Program-made: the position numbers and the translations under genes
Notes under the pieces: generated by a model
Database searches by the model: none
Seen by the model: the letters and a program-made list of their open reading frames with translations, nothing else
Told to the model about the DNA's origin: nothing
In this document: piece by piece, positions 1 to 7,860 of the stretch
Numbering within the stretch: the stretch's first letter is position 1
Layout of the letters: every line of letters starts with the position of its first letter
Assembly (NCBI GenBank): GCA_035292525.1
Contig: DATDPZ010000341.1
Location: 1 to 19,922 of the forward strand
Direction of reading: 5' to 3'
Length of the DNA: 19,922 nt
DNA from: VBAS01 sp035292525
GTDB taxonomy: Bacteria; Bacteroidota; Bacteroidia; Chitinophagales; Chitinophagaceae

Positions 1-812
1 GAAAAGATTGCACCTGCCACAAAGTAAGGCGGGAAGATGGTAGTATGCCAGCCCGGAACAATAGAGGTGGCGAAGTCAAAGGATACAATAGTATGTACAG
101 AAAGTACCAGTGGTGTACTTAAACCAGCCAATACTAATGAAAGTGCTTCGTGCCGCTGCCAGTGCTTGGTGCTGCCTGTCCAGCCAAATGCCGCCACACC
201 ATAAAACATTTTACGCCATTTCTTTTTTGCACGGTCACGCAGGGTAGCCAGGTCAGGCAGTAATCCGCTGTACCAGAATAAAAGTGAAACGGTAAAATAA
301 GTAGAGATCGCAAATACATCCCAGAGTAATGGTGAATTAAAGTTTACCCACAGCGGGCCCCTGGTGTTTGGATACGGCAATACAAAGAAGGCATCCCACA
401 CACGGCCCATATGCCAGATAGGAAACTGTCCGGCACACATTACTGCAAAAATGGTCATCGCTTCAGCTGCACGGTTCACACCTGTTCTCCAGCCCTGGCG
501 GAATAATAATAAGATGGCAGAAATCAAAGTTCCGGCGTGGCCGATACCGATCCACCATACAAAATTGGTAATATCATATCCCCAGCCGATCGTTTTATTC
601 AGGTTCCATTGACCCACTCCATAAATAACTTCCACCGTTACGGAAACAATTCCAAACAAAAGAAAAGCCACAGAAATAATCAGCCCGATCCACCATGCAC
701 GGGTGGGGTTGGCTTCCACCGGGCGGCAGATATCTTCAGTAACATTATGATACACCTTGTTGCCCTCCACCAGCGGTGGCCTTACCTGTGATTCGTATCT
801 GAGTAATCCCAT
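1..812 (-). CDS. actC: ActC, quinol-oxidising NrfD/PsrC-like membrane subunit of alternative complex III (N-terminal 270 codons)
   Basis: The reverse strand reads from an ATG at 812 (MGLLRYESQVRPPLVEGNK) without a stop to the left edge, so the gene is cut by the window; 270 complete codons are visible. The family is usually about 450-480 residues, so roughly the N-terminal half is present. Hydrophobic segments lie near residues 40-63, 82-105 and 117-135, and two more follow. Family-like stretches include WWIGIGHAGTLISAILLLFR and CAGQFPIWHMGRVWD; the His in IGIGHAG is typical of NrfD-like quinol-site subunits. In characterised complexes, ActC binds menaquinol in the inner membrane and passes electrons to ActB. 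The gene lies 250 bases downstream of actB on the same strand, which supports the call. Membership of the family is clear; which of ActC and its paralogue ActF it is rests on gene order. Confidence 0.9.
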   Translation of the reverse strand, partial: MGLLRYESQVRPPLVEGNKVYHNVTEDICRPVEANPTRAWWIGLIISVAFLLFGIVSVTVEVIYGVGQWNLNKTIGWGYDITNFVWWIGIGHAGTLISAILLLFRQGWRTGVNRAAEAMTIFAVMCAGQFPIWHMGRVWDAFFVLPYPNTRGPLWVNFNSPLLWDVFAISTYFTVSLLFWYSGLLPDLATLRDRAKKKWRKMFYGVAAFGWTGSTKHWQRHEALSLVLAGLSTPLVLSVHTIVSFDFATSIVPGWHTTIFPPYFVAGAIF

Positions 813-988
813 AATCGTTTAGCTTTTAGCTGCAAGCTTTTTTGCCGTTAGCTTTTTTATTTTGTCAACTTTCGTTTTTCTATTCAGTCCCGCAATACTG
901 CGGGATTGTGCACTCACTTGTACTTTCTGTTCTCTACTCATCTTTTTACCCACCCCATTCGCAAATCTTTTATTTGTAGTTTCTAGGG

Positions 989-1005
989 CCCCTCCTTCGG
1001 AGGGG
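989..1005. repeat. Perfect C/G-rich hairpin in the actB-actC gap
   Basis: CCCCTCC-TTC-GGAGGGG forms a 7-bp stem with a 3-base loop. It lies between actB and actC and is not followed by a T run on the minus strand, so it is a poor Rho-independent terminator. It resembles the other short C/G-rich palindromes in this window (4225-4236, 4337-4348, 11591-11603, 11747-11760). It could be a dispersed mini-palindrome, or an RNA hairpin that modulates mRNA stability between actB and actC. The rest of 813-1062 holds no convincing gene. Just upstream of the actC start, on the minus strand, is a run of short AAAAGCT-like repeats (about 820-858). Confidence 0.6.
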
Positions 1006-1062
1006 ATGAACAATCTTTTATACCGATCATACAACTCACAACCCTCTCTCCCGACTCAAAAC

Positions 1063-4000
1063 TTAATGCACTGTTTCCGCTTTCTTATCTTCTTCCTGAT
1101 GATCACCACTTGTAATTACCTCATCTGTATTCCTGATCTTGGCCAGGTAATTTACATTCGGTAATGTGTGCAATTGCTCAATTACATGAAACAGCCGCTG
1201 ATCATTTTCTGCCCTGGTTTTAAAAATCCTGCTTTCTTTATCATGCACATTTCCGAACACAATGGCTTCAGTAGGGCAGGCTGTCATGCAAGCGGTTTTT
1301 GCCTCGCCATCTGCCAGCATCCGATTTTCTTTTTTAGCCGTAAGCTTTGCTTCCTGTAATTTCTGTACACAGAAAGAACATTTTTCAATCACCCCTCTTG
1401 ATCGTACTGTTACATCGGGGTTCAACACCATCCTGGTCAGATCATCATTCATTTGCTCCACAACCGGATCCAGTTTGCCTATCAGTTTATTGTCTCTGTT
1501 ATTAGGGAAACTGTCAGCACCTGTATAATCTGCCCAGTTAAAACGCCGCACTTTATAAGGGCAGTTATTAGCGCAATACCTGGTACCGATACAACGGTTA
1601 TAAGTCATTTGGTTCAACCCTTCGGCACTATGATTTGTTGCCGCCACCGGGCAAACATTCTCGCATGGTGCATTGTCACAATGCTGGCAAAGCATCGGCT
1701 GGAAGACGACTGCTTTCAGGTCATCCGGATTTTTTTCATCGCTTACAAAATAACGATCAATGCGCAGCCAGTGCATATCATGATAGCGGGCCACTTCACT
1801 TTTACCCACCACCGGCACATTATTCTCTGCATGACAAGCCACCACACAGGCGCCACAAGCCACACATCCGTTCATGTCAATACTCATTCCCCACTTCAGC
1901 CCCGGTTGGGGATGATCGGGATAAATGGTTGACTCCACCCGGAAGTCACCGGTTTTCGGTGCAAAATCTTTTGCCAGGTCTTCACGAAATTTTTTGAACT
2001 TATTGGGCTCTTTTTTAAAAGTAGCCAGGGTGGTTTCTTTTACCACTTCCGTTCTGTTCTCGTATGAATTATGTATTTGTGTTTGTGCTATTCTGAATTT
2101 TTCTTTGGCATCGGTGATGGTCACATCCGTATTAAACCAATCCGTTGTGGTTCCATTGAAAGAAGAAAACTGGAAAACATTTTTTCCGGCAGCTTCTGCT
2201 GTTTTACCCAGGTTGGCATTTCTGCCATACCCTACTGCAACAGCAATTGTGTTTGCATCCATTCCCGGAATAATCAGCACCGGTAGTTTTACCGGTTCTT
2301 TTAAACCCGGGAAACTGATAGAAACAACTGGTTTCTCCGGAAAGTATTCGTATTTATTAATATGTTTTTCAGATCCATTAATTAAATCAATGCCTACCAC
2401 TTCTTTCGCCATTACCATACTCATCATTACATAGTTGTCCCAGGTTGCTTTGGTGATGGGATCCGGTAATTCCTGCAACCATGGGTTGCCTGCCTGCTTA
2501 CCTGTTCCCAAGGAAACTTTCTGATAAAGCACCAATTCAGCTTGTCCGCCTTTTTTGGAAGAAGAAATGGCTGCTATGGCAGCATCTATTGATTTGTTAT
2601 TGAAAGATCCTGCACTGACAGGAATTTCGGCTGATTCTATTACTCCATTCTGTAAGGCTGCATCAAATGCTGCCTGAGAACCCAATTTTGAAGTCCAGTA
2701 ATTTTTAAAATAAGTTTCGTAGTCAGTATTATTACCACTCCATTTTAATAAAGAAGTTTGGAAAGCTCTTGTTTTGAAAAGCGGGTGAATAGCGGGCTGG
2801 ATAAAACTTGTATATCCTGATCTTGGTTCAGCATCGCCCCAGCTTTCAAGAAAATGTGGAGCAGGAACAAGGAAATTACAAAGCTCACCGGTTTCATCCA
2901 GTCTTTCAGTAAAAGAAATGGAAACTTTTATGTTTTTTATGGCAGCTGCAAATTTTTCAGCAGCATGATAATCGTATGCAGGATTTGCACCGTAGATCAT
3001 TAATGCTCCCACCTGCCCGGCATCCATTGCTGCCACCAGGTCATTCAACTCTTTATCAATCCCCTGGCGGTAATTTAAAGTAAAGGACCAGTCTATGGTA
3101 GAACCGTATGATTGAATTGAATTATTAATAGCGTTTACAATAGTCTGTACATTCACATCATTGCTTCCGCTTACAACAATTGAGGCGCCCATATTTGCTT
3201 TCAGGTCGGCAGCTACTTTTTCAATTCCTTTTTTCAATTTTTCCGGCAATGCTGTTGAAGTATCTCCATTTAATGCAGCATATAAAGCAAGTGCCACCAG
3301 GCCGGCTTCTGAAGGACGATGAGTATATCTTTCATCGGCACTGGCGCCGGTTGTACTTAAGAAACTTTCAAACTGGTAGTGTTTGCTCATTTCCGGGTTC
3401 TTCTCATTGATCCTTCTCTTCTGCACATACTGGCGGGCAAATTCTACAGGACTAAGCCAGGTGCCCAAAAAATCTGCACCCAGGCTGACAATTACTTTTG
3501 CTTTAGCAAAATTGTAAGAAGGGATCGCTTTTTCCCCGAAGCAAGTTTCGTTGGCTAACAACATGCCACTGAAAGAATCAGCATCATATTGTATATGTTT
3601 TAAACCGGGATATTTTGCTATAATTTCTTTTGTAGTAACAGAAGTAATAGTGCTTGTAAGCAAAACAGGATTAGAAACACCTGCCATTGCTTCAGCAATC
3701 ATTTTATCCAACTGGTCAAATGTGGGAATTTCTTCAAACTTTCCGTTCACCTTTCTTTTAGGATGAGTAAGACGGTAAGTATCGTACAGATCTAAAACAG
3801 AAGCTTGTACCCTGGCTGAAGTTCCGCCTTTTGTAAAAGAACAAAGATCATTTCCTTCTATTTTAATCGGGCGGCCATCCCGCACTTTAGCAAGAATAGG
3901 AACCACGTCTCCATCCTGTACATAAGTAGTGGCATAATAATTTGCTACACCCGGACTGATCTCTGCTGGTTTGTTTGCAAACGGAATAGCTTTTTTCAAT

Positions 4001-4212
4001 GGAGCTTTACAACCTGCAGCCAGTGCGGCAGCTGCTGTACTGAAGCCAAGATATTTCAGAAAGTCACGGCGAGGCGCAGTCGCATCCAACCAGCCTTTCC
4101 CGCTTTGATCTTCAAAAGGGAGCTCTTCTGCAAACTCATCCTGATTCTTTTTTTCCAGTTCCTCACTTCCTTTCAGCTCTCCGAAACTTTGCCAGTATTT
4201 ATTCTCACTCAT
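1063..4212 (-). CDS. actB: ActB, molybdopterin-oxidoreductase-like and Fe-S subunit of alternative complex III
   Basis: The product is 1049 residues, the usual size for fused ActB. Residues 48-68 form a twin-arginine export signal (RRDFLKYLGF) ending in a lipobox-like AAGC with Cys68, so the protein is probably a Tat-exported lipoprotein on the outer face of the inner membrane. Residues about 90-740 resemble the molybdopterin oxidoreductase fold; in known ActB this domain carries no molybdenum cofactor. Residues 783-986 hold four Cys clusters: CVACGACVVAC (783), CQHCDNAPCENVC (842), CIGTRYCANNC (874) and CSFC with CMTAC (945/975). This matches the three 4Fe-4S plus one 3Fe-4S arrangement known for the family. 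It carries electrons from quinol at ActC to the haems of ActA. It lies 149 bases downstream of actA, the gap being filled by an inverted-repeat element. Identity is very secure. Confidence 0.95.
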   Translation of the reverse strand: MSENKYWQSFGELKGSEELEKKNQDEFAEELPFEDQSGKGWLDATAPRRDFLKYLGFSTAAAALAAGCKAPLKKAIPFANKPAEISPGVANYYATTYVQDGDVVPILAKVRDGRPIKIEGNDLCSFTKGGTSARVQASVLDLYDTYRLTHPKRKVNGKFEEIPTFDQLDKMIAEAMAGVSNPVLLTSTITSVTTKEIIAKYPGLKHIQYDADSFSGMLLANETCFGEKAIPSYNFAKAKVIVSLGADFLGTWLSPVEFARQYVQKRRINEKNPEMSKHYQFESFLSTTGASADERYTHRPSEAGLVALALYAALNGDTSTALPEKLKKGIEKVAADLKANMGASIVVSGSNDVNVQTIVNAINNSIQSYGSTIDWSFTLNYRQGIDKELNDLVAAMDAGQVGALMIYGANPAYDYHAAEKFAAAIKNIKVSISFTERLDETGELCNFLVPAPHFLESWGDAEPRSGYTSFIQPAIHPLFKTRAFQTSLLKWSGNNTDYETYFKNYWTSKLGSQAAFDAALQNGVIESAEIPVSAGSFNNKSIDAAIAAISSSKKGGQAELVLYQKVSLGTGKQAGNPWLQELPDPITKATWDNYVMMSMVMAKEVVGIDLINGSEKHINKYEYFPEKPVVSISFPGLKEPVKLPVLIIPGMDANTIAVAVGYGRNANLGKTAEAAGKNVFQFSSFNGTTTDWFNTDVTITDAKEKFRIAQTQIHNSYENRTEVVKETTLATFKKEPNKFKKFREDLAKDFAPKTGDFRVESTIYPDHPQPGLKWGMSIDMNGCVACGACVVACHAENNVPVVGKSEVARYHDMHWLRIDRYFVSDEKNPDDLKAVVFQPMLCQHCDNAPCENVCPVAATNHSAEGLNQMTYNRCIGTRYCANNCPYKVRRFNWADYTGADSFPNNRDNKLIGKLDPVVEQMNDDLTRMVLNPDVTVRSRGVIEKCSFCVQKLQEAKLTAKKENRMLADGEAKTACMTACPTEAIVFGNVHDKESRIFKTRAENDQRLFHVIEQLHTLPNVNYLAKIRNTDEVITSGDHQEEDKKAETVH

Positions 4213-4224
4213 AATAAACCCAAA

Positions 4225-4348
4225 CCCCTAAAGGGGCTTTTAGACTCTGAGTTTAATAGTAACACAACTTTTATCAAAAATCCTAAACTCAGAGACAGTT
4301 AAAAAATATTTCAATTTAATAAACGACCGCCCTAAGCCCCTTTAGGGG
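4225..4348. repeat. Nested inverted-repeat element between actA and actB
   Basis: The outer arms are a perfect 15-bp inverted repeat: CCCCTAAAGGGGCTT at 4225-4239 and AAGCCCCTTTAGGGG at 4334-4348. The inner arms are a perfect 11-bp inverted repeat: CTCTGAGTTTA at 4245-4255 and TAAACTCAGAG at 4284-4294. Each outer arm is itself close to palindromic (CCCC-TAAA-GGGG). The element fills almost the whole actA-actB gap of 149 bases. It looks like a miniature palindromic repeat that has settled between two genes of one operon, or a large RNA structure that sets the actA:actB ratio. No protein is encoded in it. The symmetry is certain; the mobile origin is inferred. Confidence 0.8.
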
Positions 4349-4361
4349 GACAGGGGGTTTT

Positions 4362-5645
4362 TTAATAGTGACATTTCTGACACTCAATTCCACCGATATC
4401 TTTTACTGTCACGCTATCCATTTTCCCGCTTTTAATATCGTTATGAAATTTTTCATATATACTGTAAAACTTATTGCCTGTATTTTTCTCATCATTGTTA
4501 AAGTCAACCTTTGTATTTCTGTGGCAATTGACACACCAGCCCATACTTAATTCTGCAAACTGGTACACTTCGTCCATATTGGTGATTTCGCCATGACAGG
4601 TCTGACATTGCACATTGCCTGCCTTTACGTGTTGAGAATGGTTAAAATAAACATGATCGGGCAGGTTGTGAATTTTTGTCCAGGGAATTGATTTTGCTTT
4701 TGAAGCATCCCATGCATTCGGGTTGTTGGGATCAAACCCTGCATATTCAAATAATTTTTCTATTTCTCTTGTGCCATTTATTTCTTTTCCCTGCTCATCG
4801 TAAAGTTTAGGGCCTTTTTCATAAGTAGTAATTGTTTTATGGCAGTTCATACACACATTGGTAGAGGGGATAGCGGCATGTTTGCTCTCCATCGCATTGC
4901 CATGGCAATAAAGACAGTTGATCTGGTTGATACCCGCATGTACTTTATGAGAATAATAAATGGGTTGTTCGGGCTGGTAACTTTTCTGACGGCCAAAATC
5001 TATTGCTCCTTTTGTAACATAATATCCGCCAACAATAAACAGTGCGATAGTAAATAAAGCGATGTATGCTTTATTCCTGAAAAAAGGAACCGGGTCGGGC
5101 CGGAGCACCCCTTCAGCTTCATCGCTCAGTTTCTTCAGGTTGCTGTTTACCTGCAAAAGTATCAGGGCAATGATGGCCATGATCAGTGAAATGATGCCAA
5201 ATACAATTGCTCCTTTACCGGAGCCTTCCGTTTGCGTTTCACTTCCGGCCGGAGTGGTAGTGCCCCCACCCGGACCTTTTGCAAATGTTTCGTTGATATA
5301 AGCAGCAATGGCAGTTACTTCTGCTTCAGTAATATCTGGCGAAGCCTGCATTAAGGAACCATATTCAGCTTTAAGGCTGGCAGTGTAAGTATCCTTTGCT
5401 ATATAAGCAGCAGGATTTTTTATCCAGGCAGTCAGTTCTTTTATATCTGACCACTTTCCATTATCTCTTTCCTGGAAGCCTCCCAGTGCAGGGCCGGTTC
5501 CTTTTTTAAAAACATTATGACAAGTGGCACATTTTGAACTGAATAAAACCTTGCCATCCTGGGCATATGTGTTAAAAGTGGCTAACACTAAAAATAATAA
5601 GAGGAGTAGTGTTCGTTTTGAAGTGAAAAATTTTTCTGAAATCAT
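4362..5645 (-). CDS. actA: ActA, multihaem c-type cytochrome of alternative complex III with an N-terminal monohaem domain
   Basis: The product is 427 residues. A signal peptide or anchor lies at residues 10-28. A class I cytochrome c-like domain follows (CATCH at 39-43, with a likely axial Met99 in GSLMQ). Membrane helices lie at about 146-166 and 194-211. The C-terminal part carries five more CXXCH sites: CLYCH 244, CMNCH 265, CQTCH 347, CVNCH 371 and CQKCH 422, the last only one residue from the C terminus. The C-terminal part matches the pentahaem ActA, which receives electrons from ActB and passes them to a cytochrome or terminal oxidase. The N-terminal domain resembles a monohaem cytochrome such as ActE, apparently fused. 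It is the first gene of the operon and has a good upstream promoter. The actA call is strong; equating the N-terminal domain with ActE is inference. Confidence 0.92.
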   Translation of the reverse strand: MISEKFFTSKRTLLLLLFLVLATFNTYAQDGKVLFSSKCATCHNVFKKGTGPALGGFQERDNGKWSDIKELTAWIKNPAAYIAKDTYTASLKAEYGSLMQASPDITEAEVTAIAAYINETFAKGPGGGTTTPAGSETQTEGSGKGAIVFGIISLIMAIIALILLQVNSNLKKLSDEAEGVLRPDPVPFFRNKAYIALFTIALFIVGGYYVTKGAIDFGRQKSYQPEQPIYYSHKVHAGINQINCLYCHGNAMESKHAAIPSTNVCMNCHKTITTYEKGPKLYDEQGKEINGTREIEKLFEYAGFDPNNPNAWDASKAKSIPWTKIHNLPDHVYFNHSQHVKAGNVQCQTCHGEITNMDEVYQFAELSMGWCVNCHRNTKVDFNNDEKNTGNKFYSIYEKFHNDIKSGKMDSVTVKDIGGIECQKCHY

Positions 5646-5693
5646 TAGAAACAGTTGATCTGAAAAATGTGGATAAATCTCTTAAACAGGTTG

Positions 5694-5726
5694 CAAAAAT
5701 AAGTCATGGACTTAATAAAATGACAA
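5694..5726 (-). promoter_or_regulatory. Predicted Bacteroidota promoter of the act operon
   Basis: On the minus strand, TATTTTTG (5701-5694) fits the -7 consensus TAnnTTTG. A TTG (5726-5724) lies 22 bases upstream, within the spacing known for the phylum. It predicts a transcript start near 5687 and a leader of about 40 bases before the actA ATG at 5645. It is the only good match in the actA upstream region. Confidence 0.55.
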
Positions 5727-5780
5727 CCCGCTGATTTTTTTTTTAACCCGCTACCAGCCTGCATTTCAAAGGAATTTTTA

Positions 5781-5810
5781 TTTGCTGTTAATATTGCTGC
5801 TTTATCTTTG
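5781..5810 (+). promoter_or_regulatory. Predicted Bacteroidota promoter of the small membrane-protein gene
   Basis: TTTG (5781-5784), an 18-base spacer and TATCTTTG (5803-5810) match the phylum consensus TTTG/TAnnTTTG exactly. The predicted start of transcription near 5817 lies downstream of the upstream in-frame TTG at 5782, which excludes that codon and supports the ATG at 5905. It is divergent from the act promoter. Confidence 0.6.
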
Positions 5811-5904
5811 TCATCATTCTGTCAATGATAAAATTCAATTTGAATTTATTCAGCTTCCTGATTGTTTTATCCGATTTTTGCCCCTGCCAAAAAAAAGTTG
5901 CTTT

Positions 5905-6195
5905 ATGTTTGACAGATTAAAACAAAAATGGAAGGTCTCGGGTTTGCAATTATTTCTAATACTCAGCACTTTCGCTTTAGGCGGCAGTTTAACCGGTTTT
6001 GTGGGTAAAAAAATTATGAACTTATTGTCCATTGAACAAGACTGGATATGGGCGATTATTTATATTTTACTGATTACACTTATCTGGCCTGTTGCCGTAT
6101 TACTTGTTAGCATTCCTTTGGGTCAATTCCGGTTTTTTAAAGTTTATATCCGGAAAATCGGCATTAAGATAGGGGTGCTGAAGCCGGAATCCTGA
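5905..6195 (+). CDS. Small two-helix membrane protein, DUF6787-like
   Basis: This 96-residue protein starts MFDRLKQKWKVSGLQLFLIL. Hydrophobic helices lie at about 13-35 (with FALGGSLTGFVGKKI) and 47-71, and the tail is basic (FKVYIRKIGIKIG). The layout and the opening F-D-R-L-K-Q-K-W-K-V resemble a small Bacteroidota family I recall as DUF6787; its function is not known. The open frame extends 41 codons upstream to a TTG at 5782, but that lies inside the predicted -33 element, so the ATG at 5905 is preferred. It is transcribed away from actA; a role in respiration is not shown. The next gene is convergent. Confidence 0.75.
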   Translation: MFDRLKQKWKVSGLQLFLILSTFALGGSLTGFVGKKIMNLLSIEQDWIWAIIYILLITLIWPVAVLLVSIPLGQFRFFKVYIRKIGIKIGVLKPES

Positions 6196-6258
6196 AGTCA
6201 GAATTCAGATAAACCAACTAAATTTTAAAAATAAGTCTTCGTGCTTCAGCCTTAATTC

Positions 6259-7161
6259 TCAATTCATCCTTGCCAGTTCTGCTTCAGAAGCTATATATCC
6301 AAAACTGGCCCATTGATTTCCGGCTACTACTTTTTCAAACAGTTCCCTTGCCTTTTGTTTTTTCCCGTTTAATAAGTAATAAGTGCCAAGTGCAAAGCCC
6401 AGTGTCGAATTACTGAGTGTTTCCTGGTTTTTTGTTTTTTCAACCAGTTTGGAGTCATCACCTGAAATATACATTAATAATATATCAAGGTAATCACGAT
6501 TTTCAATAATGGTCATTGCTGCAGACACTTCTTTTATTCGCTGACCGGCCTCCTTTTCTCTTCCCATTTTACGCAAGGTGATGTTCAGCCAGTTCAGGGT
6601 GGCTACCAGCATATCATCGTTATCCGAAACAGACGTGCATTTTTCAAATGCAAGCAGGGCTTTCCTGTATTCTGCTTTCAGGTAATACGCCAGCCCCAGG
6701 TGATACCAGATGTTTGAATGCAGGGTACTGGTGGGCATATTTGCAGCATTGGGAATTCCATCCGCTTCTATTTCATCTACCTGGCCACTGACCAGTTCAC
6801 TGGCTTTTTTCAGATCGCTGATAGCTTTATCAAAACAACGAAGGGTTATATAGCGATGGCCCCGATGCCTGTAAAACCGTGCATTTTGGGGATACAGCTT
6901 AATTCCATTGGAGTAAATATCAATTGCCTCTTTATAATTGCCAAGATAGGCAGTGCGGCGACCGTACCATATTATATGCTCAGCATTAGCAGGATCATAC
7001 CTGAATTTGTTTTCGGCAGAGACCAGGTTTTTTTGAAATATATTTTTCAAAGAATCGCTTAACACCGGCATCGGGTGCTGTTTGTCTTCGCAGTTTTCTC
7101 TTTGAGAAAAAACAGTTATGGAAGCAATTATAAATAAAGTGGAATAAATTAATTTTCTCAT
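6259..7161 (-). CDS. Secreted tetratricopeptide-repeat protein
   Basis: The product has 300 residues. An N-terminal signal peptide (residues 1-19, MRKLIYSTLFIIASITVFSQ) indicates export. Helical repeats fit TPR units at about 60-93 (with YKEAIDIYSNGIKLYPQNA), 94-126 (FDKAISDLKKA), 149-183 (YHLGLAYYLKAEYRKALLAF) and 250-282 (LGTYYLLNGKKQKARELFEK). TPR proteins are scaffolds for protein-protein contacts, here probably in the periplasm; the partner is unknown. It is divergent from purN (41 bases between the start codons) and convergent with the membrane protein at 5905. No good TAnnTTTG promoter was found upstream. Confidence 0.75.
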   Translation of the reverse strand: MRKLIYSTLFIIASITVFSQRENCEDKQHPMPVLSDSLKNIFQKNLVSAENKFRYDPANAEHIIWYGRRTAYLGNYKEAIDIYSNGIKLYPQNARFYRHRGHRYITLRCFDKAISDLKKASELVSGQVDEIEADGIPNAANMPTSTLHSNIWYHLGLAYYLKAEYRKALLAFEKCTSVSDNDDMLVATLNWLNITLRKMGREKEAGQRIKEVSAAMTIIENRDYLDILLMYISGDDSKLVEKTKNQETLSNSTLGFALGTYYLLNGKKQKARELFEKVVAGNQWASFGYIASEAELARMN

Positions 7162-7202
7162 ATGGAAAAGTTACAACTTTGTTGCTTTTCAAAAAAGAAT
7201 TC

Positions 7203-7802
7203 ATGAAACAGATTGCCATTTTTGCTTCCGGGGCCGGTTCCAATGCTGAAAAGATCATTCAGCATTTTGCTGTTACAGATTCAAACCGCAAATCAGCCAT
7301 CGCAACAATTGCAATGATTATAAGCAATAAGCCGGGAGCCGGTGTTTTAAAAATTGCAGAAGCAAACAATATTCCTGTATTGATTATAGAAAAAGAAAAA
7401 TTCTACCGTGGTGATGGTTATATAAGTGAACTGAAGTCTGCAAAAATTGACTTTATTGTGCTGGCTGGTTTTTTATGGAAGATCCCTTCGTTATTAATAA
7501 AAGCATTCCCGCAAAAAATCATCAATATTCACCCGGCTCTTTTACCTGCGTATGGCGGCAAAGGCATGTATGGTCAGCATGTACATGAAGCGGTCATTGC
7601 CAACAAAGAAAAAGAAAGCGGCATCAGCATTCATTATGTGGATGACCACTATGATCATGGCCCTGTAATTTTCCAGGCCCGTTGTCCTGTTATGGAAAAT
7701 GATACCGCTGAATCACTGGCCCGGCGCATTCTTCAGCTGGAGCATGAATACTTTCCAAATGTTATTGAAAGAATTTTAACTGACCGGGGCGTTGATGAAT
7801 AA
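7203..7802 (+). CDS. purN: Phosphoribosylglycinamide formyltransferase (GAR transformylase)
   Basis: The 199-residue protein transfers a formyl group from 10-formyl-tetrahydrofolate to GAR in de novo purine synthesis, in the cytoplasm. The phosphate-binding ASGAGSNAEKI lies at residues 8-18. The catalytic segment INIHPALLPAYGGKGMYG carries Asn108 and His110, and HYVDDHYDHGPVI (144-156) carries Asp151; these align with the Asn106/His108/Asp144 triad of the E. coli enzyme. The length is normal for bacterial PurN. An upstream in-frame TTG at 7179 would add 8 residues, but the ATG at 7203 gives the standard start (MKQIAIFASG). No other purine gene is adjacent, so the gene stands alone here. Confidence 0.95.
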   Translation: MKQIAIFASGAGSNAEKIIQHFAVTDSNRKSAIATIAMIISNKPGAGVLKIAEANNIPVLIIEKEKFYRGDGYISELKSAKIDFIVLAGFLWKIPSLLIKAFPQKIINIHPALLPAYGGKGMYGQHVHEAVIANKEKESGISIHYVDDHYDHGPVIFQARCPVMENDTAESLARRILQLEHEYFPNVIERILTDRGVDE

Positions 7803-7860
7803 AAAAAAATTGCCTGCTTTATAATTATAAGAACAAAAACCACTTTTTAACAGCAATTAT

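Noticed and set aside
819..1034. A 71-residue minus-strand frame between actB and actC
   Set aside because: It runs through the C/G hairpin and a stretch of short AAAAGCT repeats; its low-complexity lysine/alanine-rich end (KKLTAKKLAAKS) is a by-product of those repeats, and no family is recognisable.
1135..4300. Several plus-strand frames opposite actB
   Set aside because: They are antisense shadows of a gene with clear Fe-S and Tat motifs, and none shows a domain or signal of its own.
6193..6258. Bidirectional terminator between the 5905 and 6259 genes
   Set aside because: Only a 6-base pairing (CTGAAG with CTTCAG) across a 46-base loop was found, which is too weak to support.
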